Shown: positions 52,825 to 61,536, counted from the first letter of the stretch. The stretch: DNA of 64,000 bases from Halobacillus litoralis (GCF_020171725.1 NZ_JAIVAJ010000003.1:62001-126000), one strand, 5' to 3'. Notes: generated by a model not told the origin, from the letters alone. Program-made: numbers and translations.

Positions 52825-53769
52825 ATGAGTACAGAATCTGAAATGAAGTTATTTACATTAAATTCGAACGAGCCATTGGCGAGCGAGATTGCAGAAATCT
52901 TGAACTTGCCGATCGGAAAAAGCAAAGTGGTTCGTTTCAGTGATGGGGAAGTCCAGATTGCGATTGAGGAGAGCGTGCGTGGGGAAGATGTTTACGTCAT
53001 CCAGTCCACGTCGCAGCCTGTCAACGAGCACGTCATGGAGCTGTTGATCATGATTGATGCATTGAAGCGCGCGTCCGCACGTACCATCAACGTTGTGCTT
53101 CCTTATTATGGCTATGCGAGACAGGATAGGAAGGCTCGTCCAAGAGAGCCGATTACAGCGAAGTTAATGGCGAATTTATTAGAAAAAGCCGGCATAGACC
53201 GAGTGATTACGCTTGATCTACATGCACCTCAGATTCAAGGTTTCTATAATGTACCGGTGGATCAACTGCTTGGGATTCCGATTCTTGCGGAGTATTACCA
53301 GAAGCAGAACATTGAGGACGTTGTAGTCGTGGCTCCAGCGACAAGCGGCCTTCGTCGTGCAAGACGGATGGCGAATATCCTGGACGTTCCGATTGCATTT
53401 GTCGACAAGCGCCAGCCTGAGCCCGGAGCGGATGAAGTGATGAACGTTGTCGGTGATATTGACGGGAAGAATGTCATAATCGTCGATGATATGATCGACA
53501 CTGCGGATACGGTCATCCAGGCAGCGGAAGCGATGCTTGAGCATGGAGTGAAGGACATTTACGCCTGCGGTACTCATGCCGTGTTGTCGGACCCTGCCGT
53601 GCAGAAAATCGATCACTCCCCGATTAAAGAGCTCGTCATTACGAATTCCATCGTCCTTCCGGAAGAGAAGGCGATCGATAAGATTACGACACTATCGGTA
53701 GGCCCACTGTTTGCCGATGCGCTCACGCGTATTCAAAAAGACCACTCAGTCAGTGAGTTGTTCGATTAA
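52825..53769 (+). CDS. Ribose-phosphate pyrophosphokinase paralogue with altered substrate motifs
   Basis: 314 residues, colinear with B. subtilis Prs throughout: SLNSN-like TLNSNEPLASEI, FSDGEVQIAIEESVRG, YARQDRKARPREPITAKL, LDLHAPQIQGF. Two conserved motifs differ: PDHGG is PATSG (VVAPATSGLRRARR), and the PRPP loop DTAGT is DTADT (VDDMIDTADTV). It may be a second, specialised or weak PRPP synthetase or a regulatory subunit. The housekeeping prs would be expected elsewhere, beside glmU. ATG 52825 follows GGGAGG; the longer frame has no support. Confidence 0.88.
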   Translation: MSTESEMKLFTLNSNEPLASEIAEILNLPIGKSKVVRFSDGEVQIAIEESVRGEDVYVIQSTSQPVNEHVMELLIMIDALKRASARTINVVLPYYGYARQDRKARPREPITAKLMANLLEKAGIDRVITLDLHAPQIQGFYNVPVDQLLGIPILAEYYQKQNIEDVVVVAPATSGLRRARRMANILDVPIAFVDKRQPEPGADEVMNVVGDIDGKNVIIVDDMIDTADTVIQAAEAMLEHGVKDIYACGTHAVLSDPAVQKIDHSPIKELVITNSIVLPEEKAIDKITTLSVGPLFADALTRIQKDHSVSELFD

Positions 53770-53776
53770 TAGCCAC

Positions 53777-53812
53777 GAGCCCGTTCTGAAAAGAGAGCGG
53801 GTTCTTTTTTTT
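53777..53812 (+). terminator. Terminator after the prs paralogue
   Basis: GAGCCCGTTCT pairs with AGAGCGGGTTC (one mismatch), then eight T. Confidence 0.88.
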
Positions 53813-53924
53813 ATATAAAATAGGGGTCACGACGGTTTATGGATATGTCTTGTCGTGCATGTTCCGACTCTTTAAGGGTATCGTACAGTAAATCAATTTT
53901 TCGTGTGAAAGGAGTATGGATTCT

Positions 53925-55535
53925 GTGATTGAAACTGACGTACTCATTATTGGGGCTGGACCGGCAGGGTTGATGGCAGCGAATGACCTGCAGAAGAGGG
54001 ACGTGGACTTCATTTGTCTGGAAAAAAGGTCGGAGCCGTCTCACTTGTCGAAGGCGCTTGGCATTCAGGCGAGGACGCTTGAGCTTTTTGAACTGCTTGG
54101 TGTGCAGAAGCCGTTTCTGGAGAGGGGATATCCCGGGCCTGGGGCTAAGCTGCATCTCGGCGGGGAGAAGCCGTCTCTTGTCGAGTTGTATCCGATTGAA
54201 AGCCGCTATCCTTACATGCTTGTTCTTCCGCAAAGCGAAACGGAAAGGATTCTTGAGGATCACTTGAATGCTATGGGTGGAAAAGTGAACAGGGACCAGG
54301 AAGTGGTGGACGTGATCGAGACGGAAGGAGGCGTGTACGTTCAAACGAAGTATCACGGTGAGGTTCAGGAATATAAGGCGAAGTATCTGCTTGCCTGTGA
54401 CGGTGCACACAGTCCGGTTCGGGAGGCTTTAGATGTTCCTTTTGACGGGGAAGATGATGGCTACACGTTCTTCCTTGGGGATGTAGACATTACGAATCTG
54501 AACGATATCCATATCAATATGCACCTCAATGATCGCGGCGCTGTTGGTGTTTTTCCATATAAGGATGGCAGTTATCGGGTTGTCGGTCTGGACAGGTCGA
54601 AGCAGGATCTTCCTCATAAAGATAAGCCGACATTTGAGGAGATTCAGGAGAGTGTGAATACGATTTTGGACGAGCCTTATGTGATGGAGAACCCGAAGTG
54701 GCTGTCGAACTTCGGTACGTCACACAGGCAGGTCCCGAATTACCGGAAGGGACCGGTGTTCTTTATTGGGGACTCGGCGCATATCCACAACCCGATGGGC
54801 GGGCAGGGGATGAACCTCGGTCTTCAGGATTCTGCTAACCTGACTTGGAAGATTGCACTGGTCGTGAAAGGCGTTGCGGAGGACAGCTTCCTAGACAGCT
54901 ACAACGAAGAACGATGGCCGATCGGGAAAGATGTATTGAAGGAAACTTCGAGAATGCTGAAGGTTGTGAACCTCGAAGGACCTCAAGGGAAAATACGGAA
55001 CTGGACAGGCAAAGCCGCCCTGACGCAAGGGTGGGTTCAGAACCGGATCGCCAATCACCTGTCGAATATTTATAACGAATACGATGGAGCGGACCGGAAT
55101 AAGGAGCTGCGTGACTCGTCCTTGTCGCGAAAAGCGATCCAGGCAGGCAAGCGGGTGCCGGACCATTTGTTGTTTTTCGATGGGGCCACGGATGAACGGC
55201 TCTATCCTCTCATTCGTCAGTATGGTCACCTATGCTTGATCTATATTGATTGCGAGGATCAGAGTTCGATTGATTATGCGTATGACGTTTTGGATACGTT
55301 GAACGAATCGTATCATGACGTGATCAAAGTGTGTCTCGTCGCCAAGGGCGGGACGGTGGAGACGGATCGAGAGGACCTTCCGATCATTTATGATGTCCAT
55401 CGTCATCTGGGTGAAGAGATGGGCATGAAGCCGAATCATGTACTTCTGATCCGCCCTGATGGTCATGTGGCGTTTCATGATGGGTCCAGAGACCAGAAGA
55501 GAATCGTTCCAAAAGTGAGGAAGTCGATACAGTAA
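53925..55535 (+). CDS. FAD-dependent aromatic-hydroxylase-type monooxygenase
   Basis: About 536 residues. FAD motifs: DVLIIGAGPAGLMAANDL at the N-terminus, LLACDGAHSPVREAL (DG motif) and FFIGDSAHIHNPMGGQGMNL (GD motif). The C-terminal 160 residues are thioredoxin-like, as in phenol hydroxylases and MhpA-type enzymes. It hydroxylates an aromatic or polyketide substrate that cannot be named here. GTG 53925 is preferred because AAAGGAG at 53908-53914 almost touches ATG 53916. Confidence 0.9.
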   Translation: MIETDVLIIGAGPAGLMAANDLQKRDVDFICLEKRSEPSHLSKALGIQARTLELFELLGVQKPFLERGYPGPGAKLHLGGEKPSLVELYPIESRYPYMLVLPQSETERILEDHLNAMGGKVNRDQEVVDVIETEGGVYVQTKYHGEVQEYKAKYLLACDGAHSPVREALDVPFDGEDDGYTFFLGDVDITNLNDIHINMHLNDRGAVGVFPYKDGSYRVVGLDRSKQDLPHKDKPTFEEIQESVNTILDEPYVMENPKWLSNFGTSHRQVPNYRKGPVFFIGDSAHIHNPMGGQGMNLGLQDSANLTWKIALVVKGVAEDSFLDSYNEERWPIGKDVLKETSRMLKVVNLEGPQGKIRNWTGKAALTQGWVQNRIANHLSNIYNEYDGADRNKELRDSSLSRKAIQAGKRVPDHLLFFDGATDERLYPLIRQYGHLCLIYIDCEDQSSIDYAYDVLDTLNESYHDVIKVCLVAKGGTVETDREDLPIIYDVHRHLGEEMGMKPNHVLLIRPDGHVAFHDGSRDQKRIVPKVRKSIQ

Positions 55536-55539
55536 TACG

Positions 55540-55583
55540 AGCCCCCTTCTACAGGTAATGCAAGATGGAAGGGGGTCTTTTTT
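55540..55583 (+). terminator. Terminator after the monooxygenase gene
   Basis: CCCCCTTC (55542-55549) pairs with GAAGGGGG (55568-55575), then CTTTTTT. Confidence 0.82.
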
Positions 55584-56172
55584 ATGCATGATGCAGCTGG
55601 TCATAAATCACAACGGTCATCACCATAATGAGAAGCTGTTGAAGGCTTGTCACATCTGGATGGTTTTCGACTTTGTAATAATCGCCTGAGACCATAACTT
55701 CTTTAAGGGAAGGAGCGGGAAGCGAGCGTTTTTTAATCGTTGACAGAACGTCTTCGCTTTCTTCTGTTGTGACATTGAAAGTCAGCGATTCATTTTGCCC
55801 TCTCGCTTGCAGAACAAGGTGGCCTTCAGGGTCGAAGGCATTCAGCGTCTGCCTCCTCATTTTCAAGTCTTGTTTAATGACAACGAGAAGGTTTCCCTCT
55901 GCGTCATGAACGTGGTGGTCTTTGTTGAAGCCTCTCTCCTTCGTAAAGGAAGCGATGATTTCCGCTTTCGGCGTTGTGATAACAAACACTTTGCGGGCAG
56001 CTAAGTGTAGGCGGCTGAAACGTAAAGCATGGTCCTTCCAGCTGTTCGATTCACTAGATTCTTCTTCAATCATGGCCAATAGATTTTTATTCGAGCGGAC
56101 AGAATACTGCCCGGATTGACTCTTAAGAATGGCTTCAGGTTTGATTTCTAAATGAGTTTTCGGTGTAAACAA
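55582..56172 (-). CDS. LURP-one/scramblase-like (tubby C-terminal fold) protein
   Basis: About 196 residues rich in beta strands: TPKTHLEIKPEAILKSQSGQ, AEGNLLVVIKQDLKMRRQTL, DPEGHLVLQARGQ, and a hydrophobic C-terminal helix (TSLQQLLIMVMTVVIYDQL). The fold resembles YxjI/LURP-one-related proteins; function unknown. TTG 56172 has AAAGGA nine bases upstream; the longer frame to 56265 has no ribosome site and would run into the divergent microprotein's promoter. Confidence 0.72.
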   Translation of the reverse strand: MFTPKTHLEIKPEAILKSQSGQYSVRSNKNLLAMIEEESSESNSWKDHALRFSRLHLAARKVFVITTPKAEIIASFTKERGFNKDHHVHDAEGNLLVVIKQDLKMRRQTLNAFDPEGHLVLQARGQNESLTFNVTTEESEDVLSTIKKRSLPAPSLKEVMVSGDYYKVENHPDVTSLQQLLIMVMTVVIYDQLHHA

Positions 56173-56222
56173 GCAATCCCGTCCTTTTGAATGTGGTAAA
56201 ATAAGGATGTGGAGGTGTTCGA

Positions 56223-56330
56223 TTGGGTTTCGTACTTGCGATTGTTGGAGTGCTTGCTTCTGCATTGACCCTTTACTATATGGGAGCTTCCGGGTTTGAT
56301 ATCAAAGGAAAAAGAGATCATCAAGATTAG
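56223..56330 (+). CDS. Small membrane protein, 35 aa
   Basis: Frame with TTG start reads GFVLAIVGVLASALTLYYMG then ASGFDIKGKRDHQD: one membrane helix and a charged tail. GGAGGTG lies six bases upstream of TTG 56223. It diverges from the LURP-one-like gene and ends at a strong terminator. Function unknown. Confidence 0.65.
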   Translation: MGFVLAIVGVLASALTLYYMGASGFDIKGKRDHQD

Positions 56331-56362
56331 GCTTAGTCCTCGCGGGGACTAAGCTTTTTTAT
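56331..56362. terminator. Bidirectional terminator between the microprotein and tetR
   Basis: TTAGTCC/GGACTAA stem with CGC inside, followed by TTTTTTATTTTT on plus and AT-rich sequence on minus. Confidence 0.85.
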
Positions 56363-56934
56363 TTTTCCTCTAAGTAAGAAATGCCCTCGCTGACAAAACG
56401 GTTGATCATCGCTGCCATCTCACTCGGCGATTCCTTCATATCCTGGTCGATCCATTCTTTGATCACATGGATCGCCCCGCTGATGACGAACGAGCTTAAG
56501 TACTTCGACTCCGCCATGTTCATGTTGTAGTCATCCTCCACCCAGTTGTTGACCATGAAGTTGCGGGTAAGGTCCATGAGCCTTTTTTCAAAAGTAGAAG
56601 CGGTGTCGATATTGAGCAGGGTTTCGAACATCAGCTTATGTTCGATGATGTATTCGAGGATCTTCTCGGTCATTTGGAGAGATTCCTCTTCATGTTCGTA
56701 GCTGTAACTGTGAAGGTATCGGTTCATGTCCTCTGTGATTTCATCTTCGATTTTGTGAAGAAGGTCATAATGGTCGCGGTAATGAGTATAAAAAGTAGAG
56801 CGGTTGATGTCGGCCAGTGTACAGATTTCCTTCACGGTGATCTCGGAAAGGGGCTTATCGGCAAGCAGCTTGACCAGACTTTCTTTCAATACGTTACGCG
56901 TGTATTTCTTTCTACGATCCATTTTTTGGCTCAT
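56359..56934 (-). CDS. TetR-family repressor of the MMPL operon
   Basis: 191 residues. HTH with ITVKEICTLADINRSTFYTHY; the C-terminal part is of the TetR_C_7 type (AcrR-like). It is transcribed divergently from the MMPL exporter gene. Inverted repeats with CCAACAC/GTGTTGG in the intergenic region are its probable operators. Confidence 0.9.
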   Translation of the reverse strand: MSQKMDRRKKYTRNVLKESLVKLLADKPLSEITVKEICTLADINRSTFYTHYRDHYDLLHKIEDEITEDMNRYLHSYSYEHEEESLQMTEKILEYIIEHKLMFETLLNIDTASTFEKRLMDLTRNFMVNNWVEDDYNMNMAESKYLSSFVISGAIHVIKEWIDQDMKESPSEMAAMINRFVSEGISYLEEK

Positions 56935-56969
56935 TTTGGCGTCTCCTTATGTTACAATCTTGTGACAAT

Positions 56970-56997
56970 CCAACACTTATCCATCATTGTGTTGGAT
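56970..56997. promoter_or_regulatory. Candidate TetR operator, tetR side
   Basis: TCCAACAC and GTGTTGGA are inverted arms separated by 12 bases, just upstream of tetR. Confidence 0.6.
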
Positions 56998-57029
56998 ATC
57001 TAACGAAACTCAATAAACTGTTTGTTGTC

Positions 57030-57049
57030 TATCCAACACGGTGTTAATA
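57030..57049. promoter_or_regulatory. Candidate TetR operator, MMPL side
   Basis: ATCCAACACGGTGTTAATA repeats the CCAACAC half-site as a tight palindrome (AACAC/GTGTT) about 50 bases before the MMPL start. Confidence 0.6.
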
Positions 57050-57097
57050 AAATGATAGAGTGTACCACAGTTAAATGCAAGAGAGGGTGAAAGCTGA

Positions 57098-59146
57098 TTG
57101 TGGGCTTCAAAGATCATTCAGCATAAGAAAAGTATCGTCATTATTTTTACCTTGATTACATTGATCAGTGCAGTGGCCCAGCTTGCTGTGTCGGTCAATT
57201 ACAATATGGTCGACTATCTCCCGGAGAAATCGCCTTCCATGGAAGCAACAGACTTAATGAAGGAAGAGTTCGATGAGCCTGTTGAGAATGCCAGGGTGAT
57301 GGTCAAAGATGTCTCGGTTACCGAGGCGCTCGATTATAAGAAACAATTAGAAGACATCGACGGAGTCGAGAATGTCATGTGGCTCGACGACGTCATCGAT
57401 CTCAAAGTGCCGCTTGAAATGGCCAACGAGAATACGGTGGAATCCTACTACGAGAACCAATCCGCTTTATTCTCCATTTCAATTGAAGAAGAAAAAGAAG
57501 TCGAAGCGACCGATGCCATTTATGAATTGATCGGTGAAGAGAATGCCGTCGCAGGCGAAGCAGTCAACACCGCGGTCTCGCAGAAAATGACGGGCAGCGA
57601 GTCGATGTATGCAGCGGCTCTCCTCATTCCGATCATCATCATCATCTTAGTCCTTTCCACCTCATCGTGGATGGAACCGGTCTTCTTCTTAATTGCGATT
57701 GGTGTTTCGGTTCTGATCAACTTAGGAACGAACATCTTTATAGGAGAAATCTCGTTTGTGACGCAGTCTGTTGCGCCGATTCTCCAACTGGCCGTATCGC
57801 TCGATTACGCCATCTTCCTGCTTCACAGTTTTTCTGATTACCGGAAAGAAACGAACAATCCAGTAGAAGCGATGGAGCTTGCGATGAAGCGGTCGTTCCC
57901 GGCGATTATCGCCAGTGCTTCCACGACGTTCTTCGGCTTTACTGCGCTGACGTTCATGGACTTCGGCATCGGGGCGGACCTCGGTCTGAACCTGCTGAAA
58001 GGAATCCTTCTCAGCTTCCTAAGTGTGATGATCTTCCTTCCGGCGCTTACGCTGATGTTCTATAAGTGGATCGACCGCACGCAGCACAGATCCTTTGTAC
58101 CGGACTTCAAAGGTATCGGAAAATACGTCATGAAGCTCAGAATTCCAAGCTTTATTCTGCTTGTGATTGCCATCGTTCCTGCCTTTTTGGCACAGAGCGA
58201 AACATCGTTCATATATGGAACAGGAGAGCAGCCGGATAATACGAGGGCTGGTCAGGATGTGCAGGCGATTCAGGAAGAGTTCGGAAAGAACATGCCGATG
58301 GTCCTCCTTGTACCAGAAGGCGACCGGGCTAAAGAGGAAGAGCTTGTCCAGGACCTCGAGAATATGCCGCTCGTATCCAGCGTCATGTCTTACGTCAATA
58401 TCGTCAGTCCTGCGATTCCGCCTGATTACTTGGAGGAATCGACGACCGAGTCCTTCTATTCCGGGGATTATGCGCGCATCACCCTTTACACCGAAACGGA
58501 TGCTGAAGGGGAAGAGGCGTTCTCGCTTGTGGAGGACGTGAAAGAAACCGCGGATTCCTATTATGAAGAAACGCACCTTCTCGGCGAGAGTGTGACCCTT
58601 TATGATATGAAAAACATCGTCCAGGAGGACAACACGCTGGTGAATACGCTGACGGTCATTGCCGTTGCACTCGTGTTGATCATCACGTTCCGTTCGATTT
58701 CGATTCCGCTCGTCCTGCTCGTGACGATTCAAGTATCCGTCTGGGTCAACTTATCGTTCCCGTACTTCACGGAGACCCCGCTCGTCTATGTCGGGTATTT
58801 ATTAATCAGCACGATTCAATTAGCCGCAACCGTCGACTATGCGATTTTGTTCACGGAATACTACAACCATTTGAGAAAAGAAATGCCGGCGCTTGCAGCG
58901 ATTAAGAAGACGATCGACGATAAGATCTTCGCCATTTTCGTCTCTGCAGCCATTCTATCCAGTGTTGGCTTTATTCTATGGATTACGTCCACGAACCCAA
59001 TCGTGTCATCGATCGGATTGTTACTCGGCCGTGGTGCCTTGCTGGCATTCTTAATGGTCGTCTTCGTCCTGCCGGCTCTACTCGTCATTTTCGATGGCGT
59101 GATTCGACGGACGACTTTAAAAGCAAACTTCTATAAGGGGAAATGA
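57098..59146 (+). CDS. MMPL/RND-family exporter
   Basis: 682 residues, 11-12 membrane helices in two halves, each with a large extracytoplasmic loop, as in YdfJ/MmpL proteins. Each half has the helix-4-type segment (VSLDYAIFLLHSFSDYRKET and ATVDYAILFTEYYNHLRKE) with the proton-relay DY. Start is TTG 57098 with GAGAGGGTGA upstream. It exports lipids or hydrophobic toxins using the proton gradient and overlaps the YhgE-like gene. Confidence 0.92.
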   Translation: MWASKIIQHKKSIVIIFTLITLISAVAQLAVSVNYNMVDYLPEKSPSMEATDLMKEEFDEPVENARVMVKDVSVTEALDYKKQLEDIDGVENVMWLDDVIDLKVPLEMANENTVESYYENQSALFSISIEEEKEVEATDAIYELIGEENAVAGEAVNTAVSQKMTGSESMYAAALLIPIIIIILVLSTSSWMEPVFFLIAIGVSVLINLGTNIFIGEISFVTQSVAPILQLAVSLDYAIFLLHSFSDYRKETNNPVEAMELAMKRSFPAIIASASTTFFGFTALTFMDFGIGADLGLNLLKGILLSFLSVMIFLPALTLMFYKWIDRTQHRSFVPDFKGIGKYVMKLRIPSFILLVIAIVPAFLAQSETSFIYGTGEQPDNTRAGQDVQAIQEEFGKNMPMVLLVPEGDRAKEEELVQDLENMPLVSSVMSYVNIVSPAIPPDYLEESTTESFYSGDYARITLYTETDAEGEEAFSLVEDVKETADSYYEETHLLGESVTLYDMKNIVQEDNTLVNTLTVIAVALVLIITFRSISIPLVLLVTIQVSVWVNLSFPYFTETPLVYVGYLLISTIQLAATVDYAILFTEYYNHLRKEMPALAAIKKTIDDKIFAIFVSAAILSSVGFILWITSTNPIVSSIGLLLGRGALLAFLMVVFVLPALLVIFDGVIRRTTLKANFYKGK

Positions 59147-59148
59147 TC

Positions 59149-60921
59149 ATGATCAAACGAATAACTGCAGCCTTGATGGTGTTTCTTCTTGTTCTGCCGT
59201 CGCTGCCCGTTTCAGCAGCGACCTATTCAGAAAAGCATGAAGTGATCTACGCTACGCTTGACGCAAACGGCGGGCAGGAAGACATGTATGTCGTCAACAA
59301 TTTCACAGTCAATGAACCCGGGAACATCGTCGACTATGGATCGTACACGAGTGTCCATAACCTGACGAACCTCGAAGAAATCACCCAGAACGGTGAAAAG
59401 GTAGAAGTGCCTGTGGAAGGGGATGAGTTTTACTATCAAGGGAACTTGAAGGAGAAAGCTCTCCCTTGGGATGTGAACGTCTCTTACAAGCTGGACGGTG
59501 AAGCGATCAGTCCAGATGAACTGGCTGGAAAGGACGGGGCGCTTGAAGTTCAAATCGATACGGCTCGAAATGAACAGGCGAACGATGTCTTTTTCAACCA
59601 TTACTTGATGCAGATTACGCTTCAGCTCGATTCTAGTATCTTTGACAAGATCGAAGCAGAGGGTGGTACCATCGCAAATGCTGGGAAAGACCGACGGGTT
59701 ACATTCACCGTCATGCCTGAAAACGAAGGCAGCTTCGTCATGACGGCTGACGTGACAGACCTTGAGATGGAGCCGATTGAATTCGCAGCGGTTCCGTCTT
59801 CGATGTCGATCAACGCACCGGACACTGGAAGCTTCAAGAGTGATATGACCTCGTTATCCGATGCAACAGCTGCCGTGAACCGCGGAGTGGTTGAGTTGAA
59901 GGATGGGATCGCGCAGACGAACAACGGAGCCGCTAGTCTATATGACGGTTCAGCCGAGTACAAAAACGGCATCCAAGGCGTAAGCAATGGATCAGCTGAG
60001 CTTGTCCAAGGTTCTGCAGACATCCAGGCAGCACTCAATCAAATGAGTCAGTCTGTGTCGGGGAGTAACGGGGGAGGCGGTTTAGGTGATCTGACCAAGA
60101 TGGAAGACGGCCTTCGCCAAGCAGCTAGTGGATTGAAGGAAGCAGAGAACGGGCTTCTTCAATTGAAAAAGCAATACGGGCAGGCAAACAATGCGTTGAG
60201 CCAGTCGGTTGCAGCCATTCCGTCGACTCAAATTTCGGAAGCCGATATCCAGAAGCTTTATGAAAGCGGAGCGGACGCAAACGTCGTCGACCAGCTCGTT
60301 CAAACGCATAAAGCAGCTCAAGCCGTCAAAGGCACACATGCCCAGGTGAAAGAAGCCTTTAACGCGGTCGGGCCTTCCCTTGACCAAAGCGCTGCTTCTC
60401 TCAACCAAATGAGTGCAAGCCTGACGTCGATGGCGGATCAGCTTTCAACCAGTCTGAACAGCTCAGGAATGGATGAATCGATGAAGCAGCTCCAGCAAGG
60501 GCTGCAGCAGCTATCATCCAATTACAAGAGCTTCCACTCTGGACTGAAGGAATACACAGGCGGCGTCGATCAGCTCGCCGGTTCGTACTCCGACCTTCAT
60601 AACGGCATTGCCGGGCTGACCAACGGAACGAGCGAACTCGAGCAGGGGGCCGCTCAGCTTCAAGACGGGACATCACAGCTTGCCTCTGAAACAAGCAACC
60701 TGCCGATGCAGCTCGATGAAGAAATCAACAGTATGGTAGAGGAATATGACAAATCCGATTTCGAACCCGTTTCTTTCGTGTCTGAGAAGAACGAAAACAT
60801 CGGCACTGTGCAGTTCGTGATTAAAACGGAAAGCATCAAGCAAGCCGAAGAAACGGAAGAAGAACCTGAAGAGGAACCGGAAAAAAGTTTCTGGGACCGA
60901 TTGATGGATCTGTTTCGATAG
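59149..60921 (+). CDS. Secreted YhgE-like coiled-coil protein, MMPL partner
   Basis: About 590 residues. Signal peptide (ITAALMVFLLVLPSLPVSAA), beta-rich domain to about residue 230, then a long helical region with repeated x-L-x-x-G-x-x-x-L units (ELKDGIAQTNNGAASLYDGS and QLQDGTSQLASETSNL), the YhgE/Pip pattern, and an acidic tail. No C-terminal membrane anchor is visible, unlike typical YhgE proteins. ATG 59149 is preferred over 59143 for spacing from AAGGGG. It overlaps the exporter stop and may act as its external adaptor. Confidence 0.85.
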   Translation: MIKRITAALMVFLLVLPSLPVSAATYSEKHEVIYATLDANGGQEDMYVVNNFTVNEPGNIVDYGSYTSVHNLTNLEEITQNGEKVEVPVEGDEFYYQGNLKEKALPWDVNVSYKLDGEAISPDELAGKDGALEVQIDTARNEQANDVFFNHYLMQITLQLDSSIFDKIEAEGGTIANAGKDRRVTFTVMPENEGSFVMTADVTDLEMEPIEFAAVPSSMSINAPDTGSFKSDMTSLSDATAAVNRGVVELKDGIAQTNNGAASLYDGSAEYKNGIQGVSNGSAELVQGSADIQAALNQMSQSVSGSNGGGGLGDLTKMEDGLRQAASGLKEAENGLLQLKKQYGQANNALSQSVAAIPSTQISEADIQKLYESGADANVVDQLVQTHKAAQAVKGTHAQVKEAFNAVGPSLDQSAASLNQMSASLTSMADQLSTSLNSSGMDESMKQLQQGLQQLSSNYKSFHSGLKEYTGGVDQLAGSYSDLHNGIAGLTNGTSELEQGAAQLQDGTSQLASETSNLPMQLDEEINSMVEEYDKSDFEPVSFVSEKNENIGTVQFVIKTESIKQAEETEEEPEEEPEKSFWDRLMDLFR

Positions 60922-60934
60922 ATTTGTTTGATAG

Positions 60935-60967
60935 AAGGCATCGCCGTGGGGCGGTGCCTTTTTGTTT
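60935..60967 (+). terminator. Terminator after the YhgE-like gene
   Basis: AAGGCATCGCC pairs with GGCGGTGCCTT, then TTTTTG. A second hairpin, GGTTGAGAG/CTCTCGACC, follows at about 60989-61015. Confidence 0.9.
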
Positions 60968-61029
60968 TGTGCGGAGGGGGAGCTGAAATGGTTGAGAGGG
61001 TGATTCTCTCGACCGTTTTAACATTTCGT

Positions 61030-61501
61030 AAAAACAAAAAAGACCAGCCCGGGTGGACTGGTCTTTCTCTCGGGTAGCTTAAGTGACTCAACCATTCAAG
61101 AATCATCCTCGATTCTTTCATCACGAACATCTTACCAGAAGGATCATTCCTATCCAGAATCCGTTTCCTTCGATTTCATGGTAAAGTTCACATTCTTCGT
61201 CTCTTCACTCCGCTTACAAGTGTGGGTCTCCGTTATCCGTGGCCTTGGCAACGTGAGAACTTGTAAGTGTCTCTCTTCCGTTGACGCCTTCTTCCGTACA
61301 GAGAAGGCCGCCTTGAAAGCGAAACAAAGTGAGAGGGTCTTGCCCATGCTTCACTTCTAAGCATGTCTTCACGACTCGGCCGTAGTTTAGGGCGGGTCTG
61401 CATCCTCTGCACTGGACGTGTGTTCCCTTCATCCCGGCTCTCGTTTCCTTATATGTTGGAAACGAACTCACGATGGTTGAGTCACTTAAGCTATCGATTT
61501 C
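61030..61501 (-). ncRNA. Large structured non-coding RNA (about 470 nt), family unknown
   Basis: The two ends form a perfect 21-bp helix: 61473-61493 (5' side on minus) and 61075-61095 (3' side). Internal perfect stems: 61442-61448/61458-61464, 61345-61351/61359-61365, 61286-61292/61302-61308, 61213-61221/61259-61267, 61132-61137/61179-61184, 61098-61104/61111-61117. A terminator hairpin (61041-61064, GACCAG...CTGGTC on minus, then T-run) closes the 3' end, and a TGCTATAAT promoter lies at its 5' end. Open frames inside lack ribosome sites. I see none of the hallmark sequences of RNase P RNA, tmRNA, SRP RNA or 6S RNA. Confidence 0.8.
61041..61064 (-). terminator. Terminator of the structured RNA
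   Basis: AGACCAG/CTGGTCT stem with a GC-rich middle (CCCGGG); on minus TTTTTTGTTTTT follows (61030-61040). Confidence 0.9.
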
Positions 61502-61507
61502 TCTTAT

Positions 61508-61536
61508 ATTATAGCACTAGTTTCATAAGGAATCCA
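61508..61536 (-). promoter_or_regulatory. Promoter of the structured RNA
   Basis: On minus: TGGATT (61536-61531), 17-base spacer, extended -10 TGC-TATAAT (61508-61513). Predicted start near 61501. Confidence 0.8.

Noticed and set aside
53811..54410. 199-residue minus-strand frame
   Set aside because: Antisense to the 5' part of the FAD monooxygenase and its leader; no supporting signals.
58019..58732. 237-residue minus-strand frame
   Set aside because: Antisense shadow of the MMPL gene; low-complexity charged composition, no family match.
61150..61347. 65-residue minus-strand frame
   Set aside because: Also inside the structured RNA; no ribosome site and no recognisable protein features.
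61214..61471. 85-residue minus-strand frame with two CxxC-like cysteines
   Set aside because: Lies inside the structured RNA, starts with GTG without a ribosome site, and its sequence is explained by the RNA stems.
61030..61501. RNase P RNA, tmRNA, SRP RNA or 6S RNA
   Set aside because: None of the conserved core sequences I know for these RNAs (for example the RNase P GAGGAAAGTCC or the SRP GGAAGG tetraloop context) could be found in the unit.
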